NCBI RefSeq assembly: GCF_002973595.1
Contig: NZ_PVEO01000006.1
Location: 186,001-250,000 of the forward strand
Source of the DNA: Jejuia pallidilutea
Lineage (GTDB): Bacteria > Bacteroidota > Bacteroidia > Flavobacteriales > Flavobacteriaceae
DNA length: 64,000 nucleotides
Direction: 5' to 3'
The position numbers were made by a program, and so were the translations under genes. Below the pieces are notes generated by a model, which worked only from the letters and a program-made list of their open reading frames with translations, was not told where the DNA came from and did no database searches. The first letter of the stretch is position 1. Every line of letters starts with the position of its first letter. Shown in pieces: positions 1 through 8,477 of the stretch.

Positions 1-1
1 C

Positions 2-3000
2 TATCAATGGTATTCAAATACTACAAATTCTAATACTGGAGGTACAGCAATACCGGGTGAAACAGGAATACGTTATACCTCTCCCATTTTTAATACCCCG
101 GGAACGTTTTACTATTACGTTACCGTTACAGCAAATGGCAGTGGATGTGCCCCTGTTACGAGCGAAGTAGCCGAAATTAGTGTTGTAGACGATCCAATAA
201 TAACAACACAACCTATAATAAGTCAAGAATTGTGTCAAGGAACCACACCTCAAGATTTAGAAGTTCAAGTCACTGGTGGGTTGGGAACAAATTACACATT
301 TCAATGGTACAGTAATACAGCCAATGCAAATACTGGTGGGACTATAATTGCAGGAGCAACTAACGCCACTTTCACACCTCCAACCACTGCGGTTGGCACC
401 TTATATTACTATGCTGAAATTACACAACCTGACCCTGGATGTAGCGTTGTTAGTAATGTCTCAGAAGTTATCATAAACCAAGCACCTACAATTACCAGTC
501 AGCCAATTTCTGAAACTATTTGTTTTGGGGAATCATTCAATACACTATCTGTGGCATTTGCAAACGGTGTTGGTACACCAACATTTCAGTGGTATTCAAA
601 TACTGTAAATGATACAACAACGGGCACACTCATTGCTGGTGAAACAGGGACTACATATACACCGCCTTCTGGAATAGTTGGTACTGTGTATTATTATGCA
701 ATCATTACATTTTCATCTGGTGGTTGTACAGAGATTACCTCAATAATTTCTGAACAAACGGTTAATGAGACACCAAATATTAGCGATAAAACAGATATTA
801 TTTGTAGTGGAACTACTTTTACCATAACACCAGATAGTACTGGAGGTGATACCGCACCAACGGGAACAACCTACACATGGACCAACCCCGTAATAAATCC
901 TGTAGGGACTATTACTGGTGCTTCGCAAGAAACAACGCCACAAACATCCATAAGTCAAACACTAACTAATACTACAACAAATCCGTCAACAGTAACATAC
1001 ACAGTAACGCCTACTTTAGGGGCTTGTGTTGGATCTGATTTTCAAGTTGTAATTACTGTAAATCCTTCCATAAGTATCACATCCATTCAAACGAATAGTA
1101 ATTGTTATTTAGATAATGGTGGTGCTTTAGATATCACAATATCTGGTGGTGTGCCGTTTTCAACAGGGAATCTGTATCAAATTAATTGGACAGGGCCAAA
1201 TGGGTACACGAACACTTCAGAAGATATTTCAAACTTAGCACCAGGAGATTATACAGTGTCTATTTTAGATGATGGTGGTTGTCCGTTTTCTGAAACATTC
1301 ACCATTACTGAGCCTGATGAATTGATATTCAGTACCATTGATTTTGATCCAGAAACAATTTCTTGTTTCCAAGAAGATGATGGTAGTATCGGTATTAACG
1401 TTTCTGGTGGTACTGCGCCTTACACTTATAGCTGGACAAGAAATGGTACGCCATATAGTACAGATGAAGATTTAACTAATGTACCACCAGGAACTTATGA
1501 AATAACTGTTACTGATGCCAATAATTGTAATCCAATCATTCAAAGTTTTTCGGTAATTGAGCCTCCAGAATTACAAGCTACTTTAAATACTAAAGTTGAT
1601 GTTATTTGTTTTGGTGAAGCTACTGGAGAAATTAATGTCAATATCACAGGCGGCAGACCTTTTGAGACATCACCGGGAGTATTTGATTACACGTATAGTT
1701 GGACAGGGCCTAACGGCTTCACGAGTACAAATCGTAATTTGACGGGACTATTTGCCGGAACTTATAATGTAACGGTTACAGATCGCTCTAATTGTACAGA
1801 TACATTGGAAGTGATAATAGACCAAACAGACGAGATTATAATTGATATAACTGCCACGGAAATTGAATGTTATAATGATAATGATGCATCCATAACCATT
1901 GATACTATTTCTGGCGGAAATGCGCCGTATACTGTAGCTTGGAGTAATTTAGGCTCTGGGCTTGTTCAAAATAATTTATCACCTGGTACTTATGTGATTA
2001 CCGTAACTGATGCTACAGATTGTATTAAAGAAGCCACTGTGGTAATTGATGCACCTCCTGTGTTTAGAATTACTCCAGAAGTAACTAATGTATCGTGTTT
2101 CGGTGCTAACGATGCTAGTATTGTGCTTAATTTAGAAGGCGGTATTGATCCGATTGATTTGAATTGGGATGACGACCCAACCGCGGGTGTTGAACGAAAC
2201 AACATTGGCCCAGGCACTTACACGGTTACAATTACCGATGGAAAACCTTGTGTAATTACCGAAACCTTTGTGATTACCGAACCTGCTGCGCTTAATATAT
2301 CTGGCACTAAAACGGATGCTTTAGATTGTGATGATGCAAATAGTGGAAATATAAATGTTATTGTAACTGGCGGCACCTTGCCTCTAGCCTATTCATGGTC
2401 TAACGGGGCTACTACAGAAGATTTAAGTAATATTCCTCCAGGCGATTATACACTTACGGTCACTGATGCTAACAATTGTGAAATCTCAGATACTTTTACT
2501 ATAAACAGATTTGATCCTCTAGAAGTTGCTGTGGAAACGGATACTAATTTTGATTGTGATGCTAAAACTGTCGATCAATCGTTTATAGCGCAACCTAGTG
2601 GTGGTGTGCCGCCTTATCAAATCTCATGGTCTAGCGGAACAGTTAGTGGCGTAAATAATGAAATTATGCAAACCGATGTTAATGGTTTGGTGGTTATTGA
2701 TGTAACGGATAGTATAGGCTGCTCAATATCGTTTTCGTACAATGTTGCTATTCCAGAATTGGGAGACCCCAATTTCACTTTAACTTCAGAAGCTATTACA
2801 AATTTTGGGTTTTATTCTATTGAAGACCCTATTCAATTTACCAACACTTCAAGTGGTGATTATGTTGGTATGTCTTGGGATTTTGGTGATGGCAATTTTT
2901 CAAGTGAAGAAAGCCCCATTCACACTTATAAAACCGTTGGAACCTATATAGTCACACAAACTGTAGTATATCCTTTTGATTGTGTGTATACCAGAACATT

Positions 3001-3298
3001 AACATTAAATATTCAGAAAGGTTATAGCTTAATAGTCCCTAATGCATTTACACCTAATGATGATGCGCTTAACGACTACTTTTTACCATCGCAAATTGCG
3101 TTATCTAATATGAAATTTGAGATTTATGATACTTGGGGTAGCATGGTGTATGCTGAAGAAGGCGAGAGTCTTAGAGGATGGGATGGGAAAATCAAGGGCT
3201 CAAATGCAGAAAACGGAAATTATTATTATACGTTTTCTGGAGATACGTTTTATGGCGAAACCATTACCAGTAAAGGTGTGGTTGTTTTAATTAAATAA
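2..3298 (+). CDS. SprB-like giant surface protein, C-terminal part, with type B T9SS sorting domain (5'-partial)
   Basis: The reading frame is open from base 2, so the gene begins before the window; an apparent TTG start at 230 is internal. The visible 1,098 residues start with three Ig-like repeats of about 90 residues carrying QWYSNT and GTxYYY signatures (to about nt 770). From about nt 1075 to 2750 come SprB-type repeats with the pattern GGxxPYxYSW, LxPGTYxVTVTD. A PKD domain with WDFGDG follows at about nt 2800-3000. The end, from PNAFTPNDD (nt 3040) to the stop, is the gliding-motility-associated C-terminal domain that sends adhesins through T9SS. By family knowledge it is a cell-surface or secreted adhesin; SprB of Flavobacterium johnsoniae is the moving gliding adhesin. 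The stop is followed 4 bases later by a PorP/SprF gene, the usual partner of type B cargo, so the two are probably an operon. Confidence 0.93.
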   Translation, partial: YQWYSNTTNSNTGGTAIPGETGIRYTSPIFNTPGTFYYYVTVTANGSGCAPVTSEVAEISVVDDPIITTQPIISQELCQGTTPQDLEVQVTGGLGTNYTFQWYSNTANANTGGTIIAGATNATFTPPTTAVGTLYYYAEITQPDPGCSVVSNVSEVIINQAPTITSQPISETICFGESFNTLSVAFANGVGTPTFQWYSNTVNDTTTGTLIAGETGTTYTPPSGIVGTVYYYAIITFSSGGCTEITSIISEQTVNETPNISDKTDIICSGTTFTITPDSTGGDTAPTGTTYTWTNPVINPVGTITGASQETTPQTSISQTLTNTTTNPSTVTYTVTPTLGACVGSDFQVVITVNPSISITSIQTNSNCYLDNGGALDITISGGVPFSTGNLYQINWTGPNGYTNTSEDISNLAPGDYTVSILDDGGCPFSETFTITEPDELIFSTIDFDPETISCFQEDDGSIGINVSGGTAPYTYSWTRNGTPYSTDEDLTNVPPGTYEITVTDANNCNPIIQSFSVIEPPELQATLNTKVDVICFGEATGEINVNITGGRPFETSPGVFDYTYSWTGPNGFTSTNRNLTGLFAGTYNVTVTDRSNCTDTLEVIIDQTDEIIIDITATEIECYNDNDASITIDTISGGNAPYTVAWSNLGSGLVQNNLSPGTYVITVTDATDCIKEATVVIDAPPVFRITPEVTNVSCFGANDASIVLNLEGGIDPIDLNWDDDPTAGVERNNIGPGTYTVTITDGKPCVITETFVITEPAALNISGTKTDALDCDDANSGNINVIVTGGTLPLAYSWSNGATTEDLSNIPPGDYTLTVTDANNCEISDTFTINRFDPLEVAVETDTNFDCDAKTVDQSFIAQPSGGVPPYQISWSSGTVSGVNNEIMQTDVNGLVVIDVTDSIGCSISFSYNVAIPELGDPNFTLTSEAITNFGFYSIEDPIQFTNTSSGDYVGMSWDFGDGNFSSEESPIHTYKTVGTYIVTQTVVYPFDCVYTRTLTLNIQKGYSLIVPNAFTPNDDALNDYFLPSQIALSNMKFEIYDTWGSMVYAEEGESLRGWDGKIKGSNAENGNYYYTFSGDTFYGETITSKGVVVLIK

Positions 3299-3302
3299 AG
3301 AA

Positions 3303-4307
3303 ATGAAAGTAAGATTATATTATATTTTGATTATCACTTGCTTTTGTTTTAAAGCACAAGCGCAAGACCCCATTTTCAGTCAGTATTTTATGGTGCCAGA
3401 AACTTTGAATCCTGCATTTTCAGGGTTTGAGCAAGCTACTTATTTTGGAGTAATGCATCGTACACAATGGCCATATTTAGATTTACAGGTGGATACAAAC
3501 TATGCCTTTTTTAATACATGGTTAGAAAATGCTAAGGATGGTATTGGTGTTGGTTTTAGTTTTTTAAATCAGCGTGAAAATAGCACGAGTTATAATCATT
3601 TTCAGTTTAATGGCAATTTTGCTTATATCGTTGGGTTGAATAACGACTGGTATTTTAGGCCAGCCATAGAAGTTGGTTACGGCATGAAATCGTTCAACTT
3701 TAGAAATTTAGTCTTATCCGATCAAATCAATATAAATGCAGGAACTGTTAATGCAACATCAGCAGATCCTTTTGCATCTAATGCCAATAATAATATAGGG
3801 TTTATAGATTTTACCGCAGGTTTTGTTTTTGATAAAAAAAATAGAGCGAATGGTACCGATTTGTGGTTAGGTGCGGCAATTAAACATTTAAACCAACCCA
3901 ATATTTCATTTTTTGATGATGGTAATGTGCCTCTAGATATTTTTTACACCATACATGCCAATTATAAATTTCCCTATTACGATTATAACGATATGATACT
4001 TTCGGCAAATTATATGCAGCAAGGTGCTTATAATAGATTTGATTTAGCTGCAACCGCAAAGTTAAGTAAGCTATTTTTGGGTGCTATGGCAGTTACTAAC
4101 CCTGCTAAGAACAGTGGAAACAGTCATTTACTAACTTCAGTAAATGCGCTTGTTGGCTTAGAGTTTGAGCGTTTAAGGTTCGGATTTTCGTATGACTTCA
4201 ACACCTCTAATATTGGAAGAACTGATGGCATTTACGAATTGTCCATCACCTATTTAGCCGATTGTTTGGTGTGTAGAAGCCCAACAAATAATGAACGTAG
4301 AAAGTAA
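3303..4307 (+). CDS. PorP/SprF family type IX secretion system outer membrane protein
   Basis: 334 residues. A signal peptide (residues 1-20, ending AQAQ) is followed by the family's typical opening DPIFSQYFMVPETLNPAFSG and a series of amphipathic strands such as WYFRPAIEVGYG and LWLGAAIKH, as expected for an outer membrane beta-barrel. The C-terminal half carries the characteristic GLEFERLRFGFSYDFN segment and a short tail with two cysteines (CLVC). Members of this family (SprF with SprB in F. johnsoniae, PorP in Porphyromonas) help particular cargo proteins to the surface and normally lie directly downstream of that cargo. Here the gene starts 4 bases after the giant adhesin gene, so it is most likely its dedicated partner and cotranscribed. 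The specific name SprF would require showing that the upstream gene is the SprB orthologue. Confidence 0.92.
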   Translation: MKVRLYYILIITCFCFKAQAQDPIFSQYFMVPETLNPAFSGFEQATYFGVMHRTQWPYLDLQVDTNYAFFNTWLENAKDGIGVGFSFLNQRENSTSYNHFQFNGNFAYIVGLNNDWYFRPAIEVGYGMKSFNFRNLVLSDQININAGTVNATSADPFASNANNNIGFIDFTAGFVFDKKNRANGTDLWLGAAIKHLNQPNISFFDDGNVPLDIFYTIHANYKFPYYDYNDMILSANYMQQGAYNRFDLAATAKLSKLFLGAMAVTNPAKNSGNSHLLTSVNALVGLEFERLRFGFSYDFNTSNIGRTDGIYELSITYLADCLVCRSPTNNERRK

Positions 4308-4311
4308 ACAT

Positions 4312-4392
4312 GTCATTCAGAGGGAGGCAACGACCGAAGCATCTATATTTTCTTATACGAAACTAGATTCTTCGCTTTGATCTGAATGACAA
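4312..4392. repeat. REP-like inverted repeat between convergent genes
   Basis: TGTCATTCAGA at 4312-4322 pairs with TCTGAATGACA at 4382-4392, and inner segments (GAAGCATCTA and TAGATTCTTC) extend the pairing imperfectly. It lies between the convergent PorP/SprF and M1 peptidase genes. It belongs to the short TCATT... type palindromes that recur elsewhere in the window (6501, 12697, 15607). It may act as a bidirectional 3' stabiliser or terminator; no strong T-run follows, so this is uncertain. Confidence 0.6.
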
Positions 4393-4404
4393 AGACTTTT
4401 TAAG

Positions 4405-6405
4405 TTACTTCTTGCCAAAAAGCGATTTTGCAAATTGTTTAAAACGCCAATTATGATGCGTTGTCGCTTGCTTTAGATTGTCTTTACAACTGTTATTACA
4501 GGCTTGTATTTGATCTAAATACTGAAATGCATTCTGCCGCACTTCAAAACCATATTGTGCACTTGTATAACCCGTTAGCTCTTTGAAGTACTTTGATTTA
4601 TTATCGGGCTCATAATCTTCAGTAATCAATGCTAAAGTCAACCAAAGAATACGCACGTTCTTATCATTAAAGCCGATAATAGTTTTAGTTTGATTGAGAT
4701 ACTTCGCTCTATCCTCAGGGAAATTCCGCCATAAATTAAATAATGCAATCTCAATGGTTATATAGGATTTATCGTTTAAAAGTGATTCGTAATCCGTTTT
4801 TAATTCCGAAGGAATGTCCGTTAAGGTTTGGGCTATTGCTTGTCGGGTTTTAATATCCTTAGTAAAAAACGTTGATTTTGAAATATGTTCTTCACTTAAT
4901 TGTTCGACGATTTTTGCATTTCTAAACGAATCGTTAGAATCTAATAAAAACACTTTGCAAATTTGTTCGTGGCCTTCACAATTGATGGGATAATATGATC
5001 TTGAAGCAGTAGAATCTATTTTAATGCCATTTTTAGTTTTAACGATAGCTTTATGAGCAAAAAATCGTTTTTTTAAATCGTTATAATGTAATTCTGATGA
5101 GACCAACCATTTATTAACAAATCCGCTTAAATCTTCACTACTCGCCTTTTCAATTTCTGTGATAAAATCATCAGTATTTACATTTTTAAATTGATGCTTT
5201 TTTAGATACTTTTTCACGCCTTTTTTAAATGCGGTATCTCCTATTCTTTCTCGCAACATATGCAATACCCAACAGCCTTTTTTATAAAAGGTAGTACTAC
5301 TTGATTTTGGGTCTAACAAATACGTACTCTGTCCTGCTTCATCTTGTGCTTTTAATTCTTGAGCATATTCGTAGAGTCTCCAATAGTAATAATCCTCTCC
5401 AAAAATGTCTTTTTCTGCCAGTAATGCATAATACGTAGCAAACCCTTCTTGTAGCCAATGGTGTGTGCCAGACGTTGCGGTTACCAAATCTCCAAACCAT
5501 TGGTGTGCTAATTCGTGGGCATTAATATTTACAAAATTTTTATCTACAAATGCAATAGAATCCACCACAAAAGCATCAGAATAAATATTGAGACTAGTAT
5601 TCTCCATTCCAGCATACAGAAAGTCTTTTACAGGCACCATCTTGTAGTTTTGCCATGGATAGGGCACACCAATTTCTTCCTCCAAAAAATCAAACATTTG
5701 TTTGGTATAACGATATGTAGGCTCAAATTTGAGGGAATCCTCAGGATAATAATACATTTCTAAAGGCACTCCACTTTTGGAGTATTCTACTTTTTTATCG
5801 TATTTACCTATAGCTAGGGCTACTAAGTAACTCGACATTGGTTTATTCATATTATAGTACCACCGGTTATATCCTTTACTTTTCTCAACTCTTGTGAGCT
5901 TACCATTACTAATAACTTTATACTTATTGTCAACGATAATACTTAAATCGAATTCAATTTTTTCGTTCATATCATCAAAGGATGGCAGCCAATTGCTAGT
6001 GTACTTACCTTGACCTTGAGTCCATACTTGATGACTTTCTTCTTTTTCCAAAAAGTAAAATGCTTTATTTGGTTTGACCTTATATTTAAAAGATAATATA
6101 TTGTTTTTTGATGGCTTCAAATTTGCACCGCCAATTTTACCTACAAATTTTGGCATATTAGGTAAATCAAGAAGATATTCTGCATCATTGAGTCTTAAAT
6201 AATCAAATTTTGCATTAGGAGCATCAATTTTTATGGAGTCTGTTTCTTTTAAAACATCAAAACTGTATTCTATGTCTCCTAGAATCTCTTTATTCTCTAA
6301 GTCAATATAGAGTGTTGCCTTGGCAGTTTTAAAATCCAAGTAATCCGTTTGTTGCGCAACTAAAAAGTTCACACAAAAAAATATGAAAAGAAAGGTTCGT
6401 TTCAT
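4405..6405 (-). CDS. M1 family zinc aminopeptidase, exported
   Basis: 666 residues with an N-terminal signal peptide ending VAQQ. The catalytic parts of the gluzincin M1 family are intact: the substrate-binding GMEN motif at residues 266-269, HELAH at 297-301 (zinc ligands H297 and H301, catalytic E298) and the third ligand E320 in WLQEGFA, with the correct 18-residue spacing. The N-terminal 200 residues fit the M1 saddle-like beta domain. The C-terminal 250 residues are helical, as in HEAT-like M1 domains. It probably trims peptides in the periplasm or at the outer membrane. No T9SS sorting domain is seen at the C-terminus, which ends KSLFGKK. It is a single gene, convergent with the PorP/SprF gene. 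Confidence 0.93.
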   Translation of the reverse strand: MKRTFLFIFFCVNFLVAQQTDYLDFKTAKATLYIDLENKEILGDIEYSFDVLKETDSIKIDAPNAKFDYLRLNDAEYLLDLPNMPKFVGKIGGANLKPSKNNILSFKYKVKPNKAFYFLEKEESHQVWTQGQGKYTSNWLPSFDDMNEKIEFDLSIIVDNKYKVISNGKLTRVEKSKGYNRWYYNMNKPMSSYLVALAIGKYDKKVEYSKSGVPLEMYYYPEDSLKFEPTYRYTKQMFDFLEEEIGVPYPWQNYKMVPVKDFLYAGMENTSLNIYSDAFVVDSIAFVDKNFVNINAHELAHQWFGDLVTATSGTHHWLQEGFATYYALLAEKDIFGEDYYYWRLYEYAQELKAQDEAGQSTYLLDPKSSSTTFYKKGCWVLHMLRERIGDTAFKKGVKKYLKKHQFKNVNTDDFITEIEKASSEDLSGFVNKWLVSSELHYNDLKKRFFAHKAIVKTKNGIKIDSTASRSYYPINCEGHEQICKVFLLDSNDSFRNAKIVEQLSEEHISKSTFFTKDIKTRQAIAQTLTDIPSELKTDYESLLNDKSYITIEIALFNLWRNFPEDRAKYLNQTKTIIGFNDKNVRILWLTLALITEDYEPDNKSKYFKELTGYTSAQYGFEVRQNAFQYLDQIQACNNSCKDNLKQATTHHNWRFKQFAKSLFGKK

Positions 6406-6500
6406 ACGGATAAAGCTATCAAAGATTGCTCCAAAAACAAAATTGGATTTTTAAAAAACAAACAGTAATTATAGAAACCAAATGAACAAGAAAACAAACG

Positions 6501-6576
6501 TGTCATTCTGAACTTGTTTCAGAATCTTAAAGTTAGTAAGCATCAATTTAGAACCTGAAACAAGTTCAGGTTGACA
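6501..6576. repeat. Long inverted repeat (REP-like stem-loop)
   Basis: A 22-base arm at 6501-6522 (TGTCATTCTGAACTTG...) pairs with 6555-6576 with only two mismatches, leaving a loop of about 32 bases. It sits just downstream of the PHP-ACT gene (which ends at 6600 on the minus strand) and upstream of the M1 peptidase gene. The outer TGTCATTC end matches the repeat at 4312. It could be a transcript 3'-end structure or a mobile REP-type sequence. Confidence 0.65.
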
Positions 6577-6599
6577 AAAAGTGATATTTAGATATTATG

Positions 6600-8288
6600 T
6601 TAAAAACTATGAAACTCAATCAAATTAGCTTCATAATACTGATTGCCTAATTTAGTCAATAAGTTTCTAATAATATTACTATCGCCGCTAACAGCAAGTG
6701 CAGAATACCCAACTTCGTTTAGCTTTCCTAATCGCAAATCTTTGATATTAATGTTTTTGGAAGCTAGAGCAGACAACAGAATTAGTAATACGCCTGGTGC
6801 ATTGTGATGTTTCGTTAAAATAACTTTTTCGCTTAAAGCCAAATTTAACTTAACGCCATCCATTTCTAATAAATAAACACCTTTGCTATAGTAATTTGGT
6901 AATATGGCATTCTCTTTATAGGTGAGGTCTTTAAAAAGCCCAACATCAGTCCCTTTCAGGAATTCCATGGCTGTAGATACATTTCCGTTAGAATCATCGA
7001 TTGATAAAAACGCGGAGGCGGTACCATCATTATTCGATTTTAAGCGTGCCGTTTCTACATTAATCCCTTCGGATGCCAAGGTATTAAACAAAGATGAAAT
7101 TACTCCCGGTTCATCTAAATGCTCAGAAAACAAACCATTTACAATGCGTTGTGTGTTCTTTGGAATTTCGTTGGTAACCGTGATGGATTTTCCAAACTTC
7201 CTGATTCTTATAGCATTATAATTGCCCATACTAGTGGCACTTCTGTAAAGATCTACAAATTCTGAAAATGAACCTCCAAAAGAAAAGTCTGGGATAATGC
7301 GCCGTTGTTCATCATCTAAACGTTGGTTGAGCAATTCAATACCTTTATTTAAAATGGTATATTTTACCTTTAGCTCATGGTCGTTATAAATAGTACGATT
7401 TTCAGGAATGAGCTTAGAATAACTCACATAACTCTCATACCCCGCCTTTTGTATGTACTCTAAACTTTCTTTATAATTAAGTCCGTAGTATTTTACATGA
7501 TGCGTATCTGTACCCACACAAACCGGTATTTGTAGTTCGTTGGCATACCTTAAAATACTTTGGGTAGGGTACACACCAACGCCTTTAAACTTACCGGCCA
7601 TATTAACATCTAACGATAAATTCCTATCAGCAATTAATTCTAAAAGTGTACGGAATTTATTTGCCAGAGGATGCGCGCTAGTTTCAAAATTAATTAAAGC
7701 CTCGGGCATATCTACATTCAGTTTTGGCAGGTCTATATGGCCAATAATCTGAATCATATCACCAAAACTTTCAATCATTTGAATCATTTCATTGAAATAG
7801 CCATCCCAATAATTTTCCAAACTGCCCCTAATTTTCAGTAATTCTTGTGCTTCTTCTTTAGAGCCATCATAAGGCAAACCTTCTGGCGCAAAATGTACGG
7901 AACCAATCACATAATCGGCATCCTCAGCCTGAAAAATCTTAGAACGACTCCATTGCAACCCTAAACCTGGTCCCATCCATTCTAACTCGACACCATATTT
8001 TATGTTTATTTGTCCTTCGTATTTTTTTCTAAGATTCGCTATACGTTTTGGGTAATTTAAATAAGAGCGATTGCCACGAATAAATTTTACATTAGTTTCG
8101 CGTTCGGCGATATAGCGAAAGTTGGTTAACCTCGGCGAATGTATAATAAAGGTTATACTTGGGTTACCGGCTTCAATAGCCTTATCAATAATATCCTCTA
8201 ACTTATCTATACCATGCTTTACATGGTCTTGTTCCGTACCTGCATGTATACCATGTGTTTCCCAAATAAACTCGTTAAGTTTTCTCAT
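6600..8288 (-). CDS. PHP-domain phosphoesterase-like protein with C-terminal tandem ACT domains
   Basis: 562 residues from ATG at 8288; a TTG one codon upstream is an unlikely start. Residues 1-290 form a PHP domain with its metal-binding signatures: H12, H15 and H25 near the N-terminus, H50 in HSPR, E101 in YGVELEW, H132 in GSVHF, H184 in GHIDLPK, and D261, H263, H264 in GTDTHH. This set resembles HisK-type histidinol-phosphatases, except that the first motif reads HGIH rather than HxH. Residues about 385-450 and 490-560 are two ACT-like amino-acid sensing domains (DEPGVISSLFNTLASEGIN and NAPGVLLILLSALASKNIN). A PHP phosphatase with ACT domains suggests an amino-acid-regulated phosphatase, perhaps for histidinol phosphate or phosphoserine; this is inference. 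No his or ser genes lie nearby. Confidence 0.8.
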   Translation of the reverse strand: MRKLNEFIWETHGIHAGTEQDHVKHGIDKLEDIIDKAIEAGNPSITFIIHSPRLTNFRYIAERETNVKFIRGNRSYLNYPKRIANLRKKYEGQINIKYGVELEWMGPGLGLQWSRSKIFQAEDADYVIGSVHFAPEGLPYDGSKEEAQELLKIRGSLENYWDGYFNEMIQMIESFGDMIQIIGHIDLPKLNVDMPEALINFETSAHPLANKFRTLLELIADRNLSLDVNMAGKFKGVGVYPTQSILRYANELQIPVCVGTDTHHVKYYGLNYKESLEYIQKAGYESYVSYSKLIPENRTIYNDHELKVKYTILNKGIELLNQRLDDEQRRIIPDFSFGGSFSEFVDLYRSATSMGNYNAIRIRKFGKSITVTNEIPKNTQRIVNGLFSEHLDEPGVISSLFNTLASEGINVETARLKSNNDGTASAFLSIDDSNGNVSTAMEFLKGTDVGLFKDLTYKENAILPNYYSKGVYLLEMDGVKLNLALSEKVILTKHHNAPGVLLILLSALASKNINIKDLRLGKLNEVGYSALAVSGDSNIIRNLLTKLGNQYYEANLIEFHSF

Positions 8289-8477
8289 CAATTGTTTGCA
8301 TTTAGCATTTAAAGAAGTCCAAATTTAACTATTGCATTATAATAAATACCCAAAATGTAATGCTTTTAAATATTTTTTAAAAAGAAGCTGATTCGGTTTT
8401 TAAAAATATTCAAAAACCAATCTAATTCTAAGAATATATTAAGCCTTTAATTTTATGGATTTCCTTAAATTCGCTTT

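Noticed and set aside
230-3298. TTG at 230 as the start of the giant adhesin
   Set aside because: The frame is open from base 2 and contains another Ig-like repeat of the same protein, so the gene starts outside the window.
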